From the IMG/VR virus record IMGVR_UViG_3300048582_000091, positions 1-55,363 of that record: DNA of 55,363 bases; one strand, written 5' to 3'. Origin of the DNA: a virus. Both the position numbers and the translations under genes were made by a program. This document shows, in pieces, positions 17,012-25,537 of the stretch; positions within the stretch are counted from its first letter, which is position 1, and each line of letters starts with the position of its first letter. The notes beneath the pieces are model-generated. The model was given only the letters and a program-made list of their open reading frames with translations, was not told where the DNA came from and made no database searches.

Positions 17012-17301
17012 TGAAACCTGTGGAAATTTTAGAAGATAACGATACAATACGAGACAATGATTGGTGCCGTCCTTTGTCGCTATGCACCATGAGTGGAGGA
17101 ATGAGCGACAGCATGTCATTCCGTAGCTGCTACAGTGGCAGGCCCGAGAACAATGTTAAATGGACAAGGGTAAGCAATGTACTCGGCGATGGCTGGATCG
17201 GTTGCACAGTAAACGCAGTAACAAAGGCACTCGATACACGATACGAATTTCTCCGTGGTGATATCCCAAAGTCCCATATACTCACAGAAGAAGATTATTA
17301 A
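17011..17301 (+). CDS. hypothetical protein
   Basis: The 96-residue product has several Cys and Trp residues (NDWCRPLSLCTMSGG, DGWIGCTVNAV). It begins at the TAATG junction and ends at the next one. No family recognised. Confidence 0.68.
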   Translation: MKPVEILEDNDTIRDNDWCRPLSLCTMSGGMSDSMSFRSCYSGRPENNVKWTRVSNVLGDGWIGCTVNAVTKALDTRYEFLRGDIPKSHILTEEDY

Positions 17302-17633
17302 TGAAAATAGTTAAAGATGACACGTACACGGTTAAAATTTATATGAGCGGGCCCATCGAAGTTGCAAAACAGATAATTCGAGAAGAATGCTTGACTGCTG
17401 GCCTCTGTGTTACTATCGAGCCTACTACTTATATCTACACAGGTGGTGAGGAAACAGGTTTTGTGGTAGGGCTGCTAAATTATCCGCGGTTCCCGACTAC
17501 GCCCGAGAAGTTACTTGCAAGAGCAAGAATCTTAACAGTTAAATTGTTAGACGGTACTTTTCAGCATTCTGCGCTTATTGTTACGCCTACTATGAGCGAA
17601 TGGCACACAATGCGCGAACATTACGATAATTAA
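17301..17633 (+). CDS. hypothetical protein
   Basis: The 110-residue product starts KIVKDDTYTVKIYMSGPIEV and has an alternating strand/helix pattern, with a C-terminal stretch around TPTMSEWHTMREHYDN. Function unknown. Confidence 0.68.
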   Translation: MKIVKDDTYTVKIYMSGPIEVAKQIIREECLTAGLCVTIEPTTYIYTGGEETGFVVGLLNYPRFPTTPEKLLARARILTVKLLDGTFQHSALIVTPTMSEWHTMREHYDN

Positions 17634-17647
17634 ACAGGATAAGTATA

Positions 17648-17776
17648 ATGAATTTCGAAGTATTTAACACCGAACAAGAAGCTAGCGCCCGAGAAACCGA
17701 ACTTAAATCTCAAGGCGCGTTTGTTATTATGGATTTCAATGGGCATGTATGGACCATTAAGTGGAGAGAAAGATGA
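17648..17776 (+). CDS. very small hypothetical protein
   Basis: A 42-residue reading frame begins NFEVFNTEQEASARETELKS and ends GHVWTIKWRER. The composition is soluble and plausible, and its stop overlaps the start of the next gene (ATGA), which supports real translation. Function unknown. Confidence 0.6.
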   Translation: MNFEVFNTEQEASARETELKSQGAFVIMDFNGHVWTIKWRER

Positions 17777-18279
17777 ATAAAGTACGGCAGTATACAAAAG
17801 ATGACCTTTACTTGCCGGATGTTATAGTAGATGCCGTCGATTACGCTCGTCTTGAATCCGAATTAAGAGAGTGGCACGATGTGTTTGGCCACCTCGGCGC
17901 GCCAGATGAAGCCAGCATTGCTATCCACACAGCACGATACGAACTCGAAGTCGAATTGACTAAATGGAGGGCGCTAGCAGAGGCATCGCAGACTATTGCA
18001 AAAATTGCACAGTCGGGTCCCCGGCGCATGGCCAAGATAGCGGCACAGCAAGCTGCGCCGGAAATGCTAGAAGTAGTCAAGCGTCCTCCCGGGATGCAGG
18101 TTGTCGAGAGTATCGGCAATTGGCACCTTTTGTACGATCAGCATGTCGTCGGTGATACATGCGTTCACGAGTTTCGAATTCAACGAATCACAAACGACAT
18201 AGCCCTTTATCCCGGAATTACTCAGGAAGAGGCAATACGCCGTTTCCGTGAAAGAGTAGCGGAGGCCGAAAATGAATGA
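17773..18279 (+). CDS. hypothetical protein
   Basis: The 168-residue protein starts at ATG 17773 with GGAG 6 nt upstream (the upstream GTG at 17761 overlaps that site). It is helical and Ala-rich in the middle (residues 50-110), then ends in a compact region with DTCVHEFRIQRITNDIAL. The local base composition is more GC-rich than neighbours, as in the next gene, which may mark recent transfer. Confidence 0.65.
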   Translation: MNKVRQYTKDDLYLPDVIVDAVDYARLESELREWHDVFGHLGAPDEASIAIHTARYELEVELTKWRALAEASQTIAKIAQSGPRRMAKIAAQQAAPEMLEVVKRPPGMQVVESIGNWHLLYDQHVVGDTCVHEFRIQRITNDIALYPGITQEEAIRRFRERVAEAENE

Positions 18280-18661
18280 AGCAATCCTTCGCGCCATCGA
18301 CATGTTGCAGGACTACAAGGGTGTGCTGGCAGCGCAGACCTTTGCCGACAATGACGAAGGCGACCACTGGCAGCGTATAAACGAAAACAAACGCACGTCT
18401 GTGCATGCTGCAATTGTGGGGCTGCGTGCCATACTCGCCGCCCCGTCACCTGTGCTGGCGGATGTGCCTACATTAGACCCAGCATGCTGCGGGGATGCTA
18501 ATGACTGCCCTATCGACTATTCAGATTGCCCGCATAAGGGTATGCCGCCGGCACCTAAATGCAACGTCTGCGGCGTGAAAGTTCTGGAATGCGACAAAAA
18601 CGGATGCTGCGGGATGCCAACCTGCCTAGATGAACTTGAGCGCCTGAACAATAAACTATAG
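18272..18661 (+). CDS. cysteine-rich hypothetical protein
   Basis: The 129-residue protein has a helical N-terminus and a C-terminal half with about eleven Cys residues (DPACCGDANDCPIDYSDCPH, KCNVCGVKVLECDKNGCC), possibly zinc-binding. The Ala/Pro-rich linker in the middle and raised GC content set it apart from surrounding genes. It resembles bacterial Ea8.5-like or orphan prophage proteins in style only. It overlaps the previous gene by 8 nt. Confidence 0.65.
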   Translation: MNEAILRAIDMLQDYKGVLAAQTFADNDEGDHWQRINENKRTSVHAAIVGLRAILAAPSPVLADVPTLDPACCGDANDCPIDYSDCPHKGMPPAPKCNVCGVKVLECDKNGCCGMPTCLDELERLNNKL

Positions 18662-18686
18662 TCATTCCACAGAAAAGGTTTTGTAA

Positions 18687-18872
18687 ATGAAAAGAATTGA
18701 TTTATACGGCGAAGGTCTTGTAGCCGCACAGAAAGAATGCGATCGAATAGCATCAGATATTAAGGGCCGCCACGATCTTACACGCAAAGGTGCAGGAGAA
18801 TGTTCCGCTGCAATCCGTGCATTAATTAATGAACATTACGCCGATAGGGATGCATTCGATGGGAAGCTATAA
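18687..18872 (+). CDS. small hypothetical protein
   Basis: The 61-residue product begins KRIDLYGEGLVAAQKECDRI and looks like two helices. AAAGG lies upstream of the ATG at a slightly long distance. Its end overlaps the next gene by 14 nt. Function unknown. Confidence 0.6.
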   Translation: MKRIDLYGEGLVAAQKECDRIASDIKGRHDLTRKGAGECSAAIRALINEHYADRDAFDGKL

Positions 18873-19839
18873 CGGCACCTGTGCAGTATCTAATATTCAC
18901 ATCACTAACAGTCAACGAATTGCAGTTTTTATGTTGACAGAAAAAACACACCAAGACAAGCATAGCTGCTATACGAATTCCCACTACGAATTTTGTCCCC
19001 TGCCTTTTTATGCAGAGTACAACGACTACGGTGCCGGCGAACATTGCAACGGTATCGGTCTGAATATTATTGTGGATTCCATTCGTGAAAAATTATTCGA
19101 ATTCGAACCAGGCGCAAATAAGTATCACGATATTGCTGTTAAGAAAGAAGCGTTCGACATTAACTTAATGTGGGAAGCAGCGCACGAAAACAGACTCTCG
19201 ATTGAAAGCGAACGAGAAGAAATAATGTTGCGTATGATGTTAAACAGCGCCCGAAGTCCTATCGAACAAGCAGAAATAGTAGCAAGGCTTACTAGTATAA
19301 AGGCTCGAGGCATAACCGTTATACCGATAATGGTGCGTTGTGACATTCTCGACTACATACTAGAGAACGACACAAAAGATTATCATTACCGTGATCCTGC
19401 AGGGAATTTTTCTACCGAAACTTACCGATTTCGGGATTTAATAAATGGTGTGCCGGATTACGTAAAGCGTTTACGAAATGCTGCGCCAGATGAACTGCTT
19501 TTACCGAGCAACTTTAGAGGCGACAACCTATTTAGAAACAACGAAAGAAACTATGTTGTAGAGTGGTTTCGGAGACACAGGGAGACTGTGTCTCCCTTGT
19601 TTGAGATTTTTGATCTAACAGAAAACTTGTCAAAAATGAGCGACGAATCAGCAATCGAACTATTATCCGAGTTCTTGAAGGGTTTATGGCTAAATGAATA
19701 TATGGACAGTTTACACAAGGCATGGTCAAAACCTATAACCGGTGGCCAAGTAATCGATCACCAGCCATATCAGCTATTAAACGATGCAGTACAAAAAGCA
19801 TTTAAACAAGAACGCATCGACTGGGAAATGGATGATTAA
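18859..19839 (+). CDS. hypothetical protein
   Basis: The 326-residue protein is taken from ATG 18859, which follows AGGG at about 9 nt; an ATG at 18829 would add ten residues lying wholly within the previous gene. It starts GSYNGTCAVSNIHITNSQRI and contains ESEREEIMLRMMLNSARS and WFRRHRETVSPLFEIFDL. A near-identical layout exists in unnamed proteins of large phages, as far as I recall. Function unknown. Confidence 0.68.
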   Translation: MGSYNGTCAVSNIHITNSQRIAVFMLTEKTHQDKHSCYTNSHYEFCPLPFYAEYNDYGAGEHCNGIGLNIIVDSIREKLFEFEPGANKYHDIAVKKEAFDINLMWEAAHENRLSIESEREEIMLRMMLNSARSPIEQAEIVARLTSIKARGITVIPIMVRCDILDYILENDTKDYHYRDPAGNFSTETYRFRDLINGVPDYVKRLRNAAPDELLLPSNFRGDNLFRNNERNYVVEWFRRHRETVSPLFEIFDLTENLSKMSDESAIELLSEFLKGLWLNEYMDSLHKAWSKPITGGQVIDHQPYQLLNDAVQKAFKQERIDWEMDD

Positions 19840-19857
19840 AAATAATTAAAATAATAG

Positions 19858-19886
19858 TTGACAATCGGGTTGCACGTTGCTATAAT
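19858..19886 (+). promoter_or_regulatory. sigma70-type promoter for the MoxR ATPase
   Basis: TTGACA (19858-19863), 17-nt spacer, TATAAT (19881-19886), with a leader of about 47 nt before the ATG at 19940. Confidence 0.87.
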
Positions 19887-19939
19887 AGCGACGTAAACAA
19901 ACAAACACACTTTACTTAAACAAAACGGAGTAACACAAT

Positions 19940-21031
19940 ATGTCAGATCGTAGAGTACGCCCACGTGATGCACGAATCCTCATTGAACGAGCCATGCAGG
20001 TCGGTCGTCCCATCTTTATCTGGGGCCCACCCGGCATCGGCAAGTCCGATATGATCGCTGCAATTGGCGTAGCCCAAAACCGTCCTGTAATCGACCTGCG
20101 TTTGCTGTTGCTTGAGCCAACAGACATCAAGGGTATCCCTTACTACGATATGGATACTAAATCTATGCGTTGGGCGAAACCAACTGAACTGCCAGGTGAG
20201 AACGAAATTCACTTGCACAATGCAATTCTGTTCCTAGACGAGCTGAACGCTGCGCCGCCGAGCGTACAGGCTGCTGCTTATCAGCTGATTCTCAACCGTC
20301 GTGTTGGTGAATACCGTCTGCCTGCAGGCGTTAGCATTGTAGCTGCTGGTAACCGTGACACTGACAAGGGTGTAACGTTCCGCATGCCTAGCCCGCTTGC
20401 CAACCGTTTCACTCACGTTGAACTGGAAGCTAACTTCGAAGATTGGCAGAAGTGGGCAATTAACGCTAACGTCCACGCTGACGTTGTTGGTTTCTTGTCT
20501 TACCACAAGCAGCACCTGTTTACTTTTGACCCTAAGTCACCGGACAAAGCGTTTGCTACTCCGCGTTCGTGGGCGTTTGTGGGCGATTTGATTTCAGATA
20601 ACTTGCCCGAGAGCCTGAATACTACTCTGGTAGCAGGTACTGTCGGCGAAGGTCTTGCAATTGAATTTCAGCAGCATCGTAAAGTGTCGTCTAAGCTGCC
20701 TAAGCCGGATGATGTTCTAACTGGTAAAGTTAAGGATTTACATGTAAAAGAAATTTCTGCAATGTATTCGTTGACTATTTCCATGTGCTATACTTTGCAA
20801 GAGTGGGTTAAACGTGCTAAGGACACCACCGAAGATACTTATAGCATGGATGACTGGAGCAAGAACGTTGACTTCTTCTTCCGTTACATGATGGACAACT
20901 TCGGCACAGAGATGATTGTACTTGGTGCTAAAACTGCACTGCGCGATTATCAACTACCGATTGACCACCGTAAGCTGAACAACTTCAAAGAGTTCCACAG
21001 CAAATACGGAAGCTATATTCTGGAAGATTGA
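19940..21031 (+). CDS. MoxR-type AAA+ ATPase
   Basis: The 363-residue protein has Walker A GPPGIGKS (residues 29-36), Walker B AILFLDELNAAP, and sensor-1-like IVAAGNRDTD, followed by an RF finger (PLANRFTHVEL). MoxR ATPases usually act as chaperones together with a von Willebrand factor A protein. Such a partner, with a metallopeptidase-like domain, is encoded at 30000-31217. The pair is usually adjacent in bacteria, but here the minus-strand operon lies between. The gene has its own consensus promoter and terminator, so it is a monocistronic unit. Confidence 0.9.
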   Translation: MSDRRVRPRDARILIERAMQVGRPIFIWGPPGIGKSDMIAAIGVAQNRPVIDLRLLLLEPTDIKGIPYYDMDTKSMRWAKPTELPGENEIHLHNAILFLDELNAAPPSVQAAAYQLILNRRVGEYRLPAGVSIVAAGNRDTDKGVTFRMPSPLANRFTHVELEANFEDWQKWAINANVHADVVGFLSYHKQHLFTFDPKSPDKAFATPRSWAFVGDLISDNLPESLNTTLVAGTVGEGLAIEFQQHRKVSSKLPKPDDVLTGKVKDLHVKEISAMYSLTISMCYTLQEWVKRAKDTTEDTYSMDDWSKNVDFFFRYMMDNFGTEMIVLGAKTALRDYQLPIDHRKLNNFKEFHSKYGSYILED

Positions 21032-21051
21032 TTCGACATCAGCTGTGTCAT

Positions 21052-21078
21052 AAAAAGCCCTGCAACGCAGGGCTTTTT
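21052..21078. terminator. bidirectional rho-independent terminator
   Basis: AAAAAGCCCTGC, AAC loop, GCAGGGCTTTTT. The A-run and T-run on either side let it serve both the MoxR gene (plus) and the convergent late operon (minus) ending at 21089. Confidence 0.9.
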
Positions 21079-21088
21079 ATTGGATGTT

Positions 21089-21643
21089 TTATACTCCGTA
21101 TTTTAACTTATTTCTTATTACACGATACGGGAAAGGGAATTGATATTGCAACATTATTCTGTCCTCCGTTCTTTTTCTAACAACGGAATGAATAGATGCA
21201 TTATTAAGCAACACCGCTTCTCCTACCTTAGGTATATCGGTATATATAGCTTCTAGGTCGGGATACTCGTTGGAATTATATACTGCCGGCGCCTTATTTG
21301 TTGTTTTAGTATCATTTAGCGGATCTTTCCAAAAGACAAGTTTAGAATCACCGTCAGTTTGCAAATACACCGTAATACTACACGGTATCATAAAATCTCT
21401 ATGCGGTATTAAGTCGGGGTCGTCTATCTTTTGCACGCATATGGCTACTCTAGATGGAAGAAATGCTACTGAAATCGGTAGCATTTTACGAAATATCGTA
21501 TCGTCACTGACATCGAAATAACGGATTGCGTTAAAATCTCTGAACGTTTCGCCGGTTTGTCTTTGCAATACTTCTTCTAAACTAAGTGGAAACTTAAGAT
21601 TGATACGTGTTATTAATGTGTTTTCAACTTCTTCTGGAGTCAT
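21089..21643 (-). CDS. 2OG-Fe(II) oxygenase-like protein
   Basis: The 184-residue protein has a double-stranded beta-helix pattern with the metal set HxD (IPHRDF, His 81 and Asp 83), a distal His 152 (NNASIHSVV) and Arg 162 ten residues on, the usual 2-oxoglutarate anchor. This fits small phage hydroxylases of the aspartyl/asparaginyl or prolyl type; the substrate is not known. AAAGG sits 7 nt before the ATG. It is the last gene of the minus-strand operon and overlaps the sulfotransferase-like gene by 20 nt. Confidence 0.68.
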   Translation of the reverse strand: MTPEEVENTLITRINLKFPLSLEEVLQRQTGETFRDFNAIRYFDVSDDTIFRKMLPISVAFLPSRVAICVQKIDDPDLIPHRDFMIPCSITVYLQTDGDSKLVFWKDPLNDTKTTNKAPAVYNSNEYPDLEAIYTDIPKVGEAVLLNNASIHSVVRKRTEDRIMLQYQFPFPYRVIRNKLKYGV

Positions 21644-22292
21644 AATGAGCCTTTATTTCTTTATAGTTCTTTGTTAATATTTTTAAATCTTCGTGCTCGT
21701 CTTTAGATGTAACTATGTATTTAAAACCTAAATCTTCTTCTCCGCGTATTAGCTTATCGAAATCTATAAATCTTCCACGGCCTTCTTTTACTAGTTGTTC
21801 CTGCCTGCAAAGAGAAGTCATTAGCAAATCATAATATCCGTCGAACTCTTCTAAGTCAATAGTTACTGGCTCAGATTTCGTAGTGCCGGCATAATTATAG
21901 TTATGTTTTGATATTAACAGACTAAGTAGCTGGTCGAATGTATTACTTCTTCTCGGGCATAAGAAATAATGATCCTTCACCACATCTTCGAATCCAGGGC
22001 ATTCGTCGTAATATGCACTAAACACAGTGACAATAGATTTGATAGAATTAAATTTAGTACGCTTTTTATAAAATTCCACTTGATCGGGCGTAGGAGTTAT
22101 CTCGACTACCACCCTCGGGTATTTAGTGTACGCATCAGTATTCTTAATCTTATCCCCAGTATCTGCATTATAAAATGTAGTAAATATTTCGCCAAAGTCC
22201 ATGTATCCTAGATGCCGTTTAAATATGTCTCGAATTGACTTTGTACCGGTCCGAGGCATGCCGAATACTGCTAATTTATTTGGATAATGCAT
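21624..22292 (-). CDS. sulfotransferase-like P-loop protein
   Basis: The 222-residue protein begins KLAVFGMPRTGTKSIRDIFK, the 5'-phosphosulfate loop typical of sulfotransferase-family P-loop proteins found in marine phages. Later motifs are weak: SIVTVFSAY could be the 3'-phosphate-binding strand. It may transfer sulfate to a carbohydrate or protein, or be a divergent P-loop protein without that activity. It overlaps both neighbours, so it is co-translated within the adhesin operon. Confidence 0.62.
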   Translation of the reverse strand: MHYPNKLAVFGMPRTGTKSIRDIFKRHLGYMDFGEIFTTFYNADTGDKIKNTDAYTKYPRVVVEITPTPDQVEFYKKRTKFNSIKSIVTVFSAYYDECPGFEDVVKDHYFLCPRRSNTFDQLLSLLISKHNYNYAGTTKSEPVTIDLEEFDGYYDLLMTSLCRQEQLVKEGRGRFIDFDKLIRGEEDLGFKYIVTSKDEHEDLKILTKNYKEIKAHYDSRRS

Positions 22293-23235
22293 ATATGTGC
22301 TCCTGTGTTGTGGTTACCGCTAGTGCAGACTTTCTAAAAGATTGAACATATTGTGCGCTTGCGGATTTTGTTCTGTATAAGAAATTATCATCTTTTATAA
22401 AATCCGCGACAGCTTTTTTTAACGGCATTTTGTGCAGAAAATCATCCATCTCTTTACTTTCAGCATTAGCACGCATCGAATATTGCTGAAATTCTGTAGA
22501 AGTAAAGAAAGACTCTGCGTTAGCATTATTTGAATCTGTCCATAGATATCTGCTATATTTAGCATTATGGTATCCCCAGTTAAATTCTAGCCACCATAAT
22601 AGTTTCTGCACTGTGTCGATTTTAAACGGTGCCCTATCTATAGAATCTAATAGCATTACTGCTGCTTCATATTTTCTACTACGCGGGTGCGGGCTGTATG
22701 CTACGCACTCTATAACTCGTAGTACTTTTTGTATAGTAATAGGAGTGTACAAATATTCATACCCGAATTGTTGTCCTATTTTTTTAACTTCGTCATTGTC
22801 GACCGCACCTTCGGCTCCGGAGCCGAATACATGCACGTAATTATTATCCCAGTGTCCTGCGAATCCGATAGTTAATGTATTTGCAATTATCTTTGCAAGA
22901 GAATAGCATTCGTTCATTGCTGAAACTGTTGTTATTATGTGAGGTTTTATATCGCGTTTTAACAGTTCGCACAGTACATACGCACTGTCGATACCTCCGC
23001 TATAATGCAAAGCAATAGGCTTGTTCAGTTTAAGCAACTCTTCTATGCGTGCATTACTTGCTTCTTCTAAACTTATATTCTTGTCAACAGGAATTAGTTC
23101 CGATATCATATCTATGCTAGCATCTTGCGACCTTGTCCTATCCCATACTGTTGCAGAACGTGCGGCGACAGTGTACATAGATCTTAGGGGGCTACCGGCA
23201 CTCAAATAAGAATAATTAAAGGCAAGTAATATCAT
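22276..23235 (-). CDS. PP-loop ATPase (asparagine-synthase/N-type ATP pyrophosphatase-like)
   Basis: The 319-residue protein has the PP-loop IALHYSGGIDSAYVLCELL (SGGIDS at 79-84), which binds ATP for adenylation of a carboxyl or carbonyl. No glutaminase domain (no Cys 2) and no four-Cys zinc cluster of QueC are visible, so it is not a complete asparagine synthetase and not QueC. It may form an amide or thio bond on an unknown substrate, possibly with the desaturase, acyltransferase-like and oxygenase-like neighbours. It starts 3 nt after the previous gene. Confidence 0.7.
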   Translation of the reverse strand: MILLAFNYSYLSAGSPLRSMYTVAARSATVWDRTRSQDASIDMISELIPVDKNISLEEASNARIEELLKLNKPIALHYSGGIDSAYVLCELLKRDIKPHIITTVSAMNECYSLAKIIANTLTIGFAGHWDNNYVHVFGSGAEGAVDNDEVKKIGQQFGYEYLYTPITIQKVLRVIECVAYSPHPRSRKYEAAVMLLDSIDRAPFKIDTVQKLLWWLEFNWGYHNAKYSRYLWTDSNNANAESFFTSTEFQQYSMRANAESKEMDDFLHKMPLKKAVADFIKDDNFLYRTKSASAQYVQSFRKSALAVTTTQEHIYALSK

Positions 23236-23238
23236 ACA

Positions 23239-23709
23239 TCACGCCCCTAAGATTAACCTAGTATAATTAGCATGCATTAACTCGTAGTTACCTTTATCTA
23301 TATAATCGCGAGTAGATAATTCTCTCACTAACTGAGTTAGTATTTTAATTTTTAGTTTTATTAACTCTGCTCGTTCTGTATCTATCAAAACTTGTAGTCC
23401 AGGTACTAAAGAAAAACATGTCTGAATTTTCAAGTCGAAGTACGATACGACTAACGTAATCAAACTACATTTAAATGAAATCGTATCGTGCAGATTACTC
23501 TTGTTGCACTCGGTTATTTGTCCTGTAAACCCAATTACGTAATTAGGATTTAATCGATAGTAACGACTAGGCTCCATATCTGCACAAACTAATCCAGTCG
23601 ACGTTATTAATAAATCAGAGTGAGACTGTCTAGTTAATTCTGCAATTTCGTACGTTGTTGTTAAAAATACATAATGATCATTGGCGGAAAATAATATAGC
23701 TTCATTCAT
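23239..23709 (-). CDS. hypothetical protein
   Basis: The 156-residue protein starts NEAILFSANDHYVFLTTTYE and has a C-terminal helical half rich in Leu, Ile and Lys. No motif recognised. It overlaps the GNAT-like gene by 8 nt and lies in the middle of the coupled operon, so it probably serves the same process. Confidence 0.65.
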   Translation of the reverse strand: MNEAILFSANDHYVFLTTTYEIAELTRQSHSDLLITSTGLVCADMEPSRYYRLNPNYVIGFTGQITECNKSNLHDTISFKCSLITLVVSYFDLKIQTCFSLVPGLQVLIDTERAELIKLKIKILTQLVRELSTRDYIDKGNYELMHANYTRLILGA

Positions 23710-24247
23710 TAAATGTTAACCTAAATAATATATTGTCACATTTAGAAGGTTCGTTGCCTAATAACCAATTATGCCACGGTATATTAGATGTGTCGCCCTT
23801 TTTAAATTCTCTTATTTGTATCATTTGTTTAGTGTCTTTTGCGATATGCATGCCGTATCTGATAAATCCTTTCATAAACCTGTCATTTAACGGATTTTTA
23901 CGATTAGCAGTAGTACTCTTAATAATGCCTATCATGCTCTTCATGTTTAATTTGCGAGCTTCTAAGTATGCGTGCTCATGCAACTCTACTATATCTTTTG
24001 CACTAGATACGCTCATACTTAATATACTTGTGTAAGTATCCATTATAGGAAAGAAATATCGCAATATATGAACTGCAACTATCTTCTCGTTACTCATCAT
24101 AACATCTATATTGTGCAATGAGAAGATAGTCTTATCTTCGATGCTGTTTATTATTAAATTCGAACAAGTATATAGCTTTTTCTTCTCTAATTCTTTTAAA
24201 AATTCCAGCAGTAAAGGCGTGTCGTCTGCTGATAATCTTCTTATCAT
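23702..24247 (-). CDS. possible GNAT-like acyltransferase
   Basis: The 181-residue protein begins IRRLSADDTPLLLEFLKELE, a start typical of GNAT acetyltransferases, and has HAYLEARKLNMKSMIGIIKS where the fold places helix and strand after the acyl-CoA loop. The canonical R/Q-x-x-G-x-G/A loop is not seen, so the assignment is weak. Overlap of 4 nt (ATGA) with the desaturase suggests fixed ratio translation. Confidence 0.45.
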   Translation of the reverse strand: MIRRLSADDTPLLLEFLKELEKKKLYTCSNLIINSIEDKTIFSLHNIDVMMSNEKIVAVHILRYFFPIMDTYTSILSMSVSSAKDIVELHEHAYLEARKLNMKSMIGIIKSTTANRKNPLNDRFMKGFIRYGMHIAKDTKQMIQIREFKKGDTSNIPWHNWLLGNEPSKCDNILFRLTFNE

Positions 24248-25029
24248 ACTTGTCGCAGTAGTCTTAACATCTGGTATCCAATGTCTACTTCGCCCGGTTT
24301 CATTGCAAAGTTAGCTTTGTTTGCGTGGGCGTGATGATTATTGTGAAGCCCTTCTCCGGCAGTGATTAGTGAACAGAATGTATTATTTGTACTATCGTTA
24401 CCGACTTCGAAGTTCTTATAGCCTACGTTTTTGTGATGACAAATATAATCAACAAAAAACTGCATAACAAATATAGATACAAAAGCAGGCGCAAAATATG
24501 CGTATATAACTAACATAGGATTGATAAGTGCTAATACTGCGATATACGCTAGCGCCACGCCCCAGTAGTATTTGTGTGTAGTCCACAGATAATCATTCTT
24601 ATCAACTTTTCTAATTCTAGAAATTGCGTAGCGTTCGTTCACTGGCTGATAAGCACGGAGAAAGACTATTCTCCACCAAGGGACAGTGCTAGGTGTCTGG
24701 GGGTCGTCTGCTGTGTCGGCAATTGCGTGATGGTGAGAATGAACTGCGGAATATAGCAATGGGGATCCTTGCCCTAATAGCGCAGCTACAGTAAGACAAA
24801 ATCTGTAAAACCACGGATCAGGGTTAAAACTGCGATGCGCTGCTATACGATGATGTCCGATCGAACCACCGAATGTAATACCGACAAAGGAAAACATCGC
24901 CCATAGAGCAGCGTAGTACCATGTAATATTGATTGTTGCAAAAATACACGCCAATGCTCCTAATAATAGAAATAGTTGGCAAGACAGACGAGTTTGTTCA
25001 AGTGTCAGAAAGTTTTTCAGGTTTAGCAT
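24244..25029 (-). CDS. acyl-lipid/acyl-CoA delta-9-type fatty-acid desaturase
   Basis: The 261-residue membrane protein has the three histidine boxes of this di-iron family: GHHRIAAHR (His 59-65), HSHHH (97-101) and HNNHHAH (229-235), and about four membrane segments. It would insert a double bond into an acyl chain using O2. ATG 25029 is chosen; a TTG at 25041 is possible. It overlaps the cupin-like gene by 32 nt. It is unusual as a late gene co-transcribed with a tail adhesin. It would change membrane fluidity of the host or build an unusual lipid modification. Confidence 0.9.
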   Translation of the reverse strand: MLNLKNFLTLEQTRLSCQLFLLLGALACIFATINITWYYAALWAMFSFVGITFGGSIGHHRIAAHRSFNPDPWFYRFCLTVAALLGQGSPLLYSAVHSHHHAIADTADDPQTPSTVPWWRIVFLRAYQPVNERYAISRIRKVDKNDYLWTTHKYYWGVALAYIAVLALINPMLVIYAYFAPAFVSIFVMQFFVDYICHHKNVGYKNFEVGNDSTNNTFCSLITAGEGLHNNHHAHANKANFAMKPGEVDIGYQMLRLLRQV

Positions 25030-25537
25030 ACGTAGTCTCAAAATAATATATTGTAACTGTGTCGGTTTCTAGGCAAACTTTTTTATTAAATATGCCTGTG
25101 CTCGATAGTAGTCTACCTTCTTCATATACGATGCCGTTTTCTGCAAAACTAACAGCACCGGTCTCTATATACCCGATTGTATTATCAGGCATCATAAAGT
25201 CTTCGGTATATGTAACTCTGTAAGAATTTACTTGTATTTTTTTTCTAGAATAAGAACAAATCCATTCGGTGCCATCTTCGTGTACCCTGATATAATATGT
25301 GCCCGGTGGATGAGTTTTGCCGTCCACCTTAGTGCCGAATTTAGGCACGTAATCAGAACACATCTCCCCTTTCTCATTGTACATAGACATAGAGCCTTTA
25401 ATGATGTATATAGATCTCTCTAGTGTTTCAAGAGGAAGACCGTTAGGACGTTCCTCTTTGTATACAGTTTCGCCTTTATTCGCAATACAATGCAGTGCTA
25501 TTAAATCTCTTCTAACACTCTTAGTTTTGATATGCAT
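24998..25537 (-). CDS. cupin-like protein of unknown function
   Basis: The 179-residue protein contains strand-rich segments (ERSIYIIKGSMSMYNEKG, PPGTYYIRVHEDGTEWIC, TIGYIETGAVSFAENG) suggestive of a jelly roll or cupin fold, but a metal-binding His set is not clear. It begins at a TAATG junction with the preceding gene. Similar in style to the 168-residue product at 45871-46377. Function unknown. Confidence 0.6.
   Translation of the reverse strand: MHIKTKSVRRDLIALHCIANKGETVYKEERPNGLPLETLERSIYIIKGSMSMYNEKGEMCSDYVPKFGTKVDGKTHPPGTYYIRVHEDGTEWICSYSRKKIQVNSYRVTYTEDFMMPDNTIGYIETGAVSFAENGIVYEEGRLLSSTGIFNKKVCLETDTVTIYYFETTYAKPEKLSDT

Noticed and set aside
22276-23235. PP-loop protein as QueC of the deazaguanine pathway
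   Set aside because: It has SGGIDS but no four-Cys zinc cluster expected in QueC, is far from the other modification genes, and is in a late operon.
22276-23235. PP-loop protein as complete asparagine synthetase
   Set aside because: No N-terminal Cys 2 glutaminase domain is visible and the protein is too short.
23702-24247. Firm call as acetyltransferase
   Set aside because: The acyl-CoA loop motif is absent, so I list only a possible GNAT-like fold.
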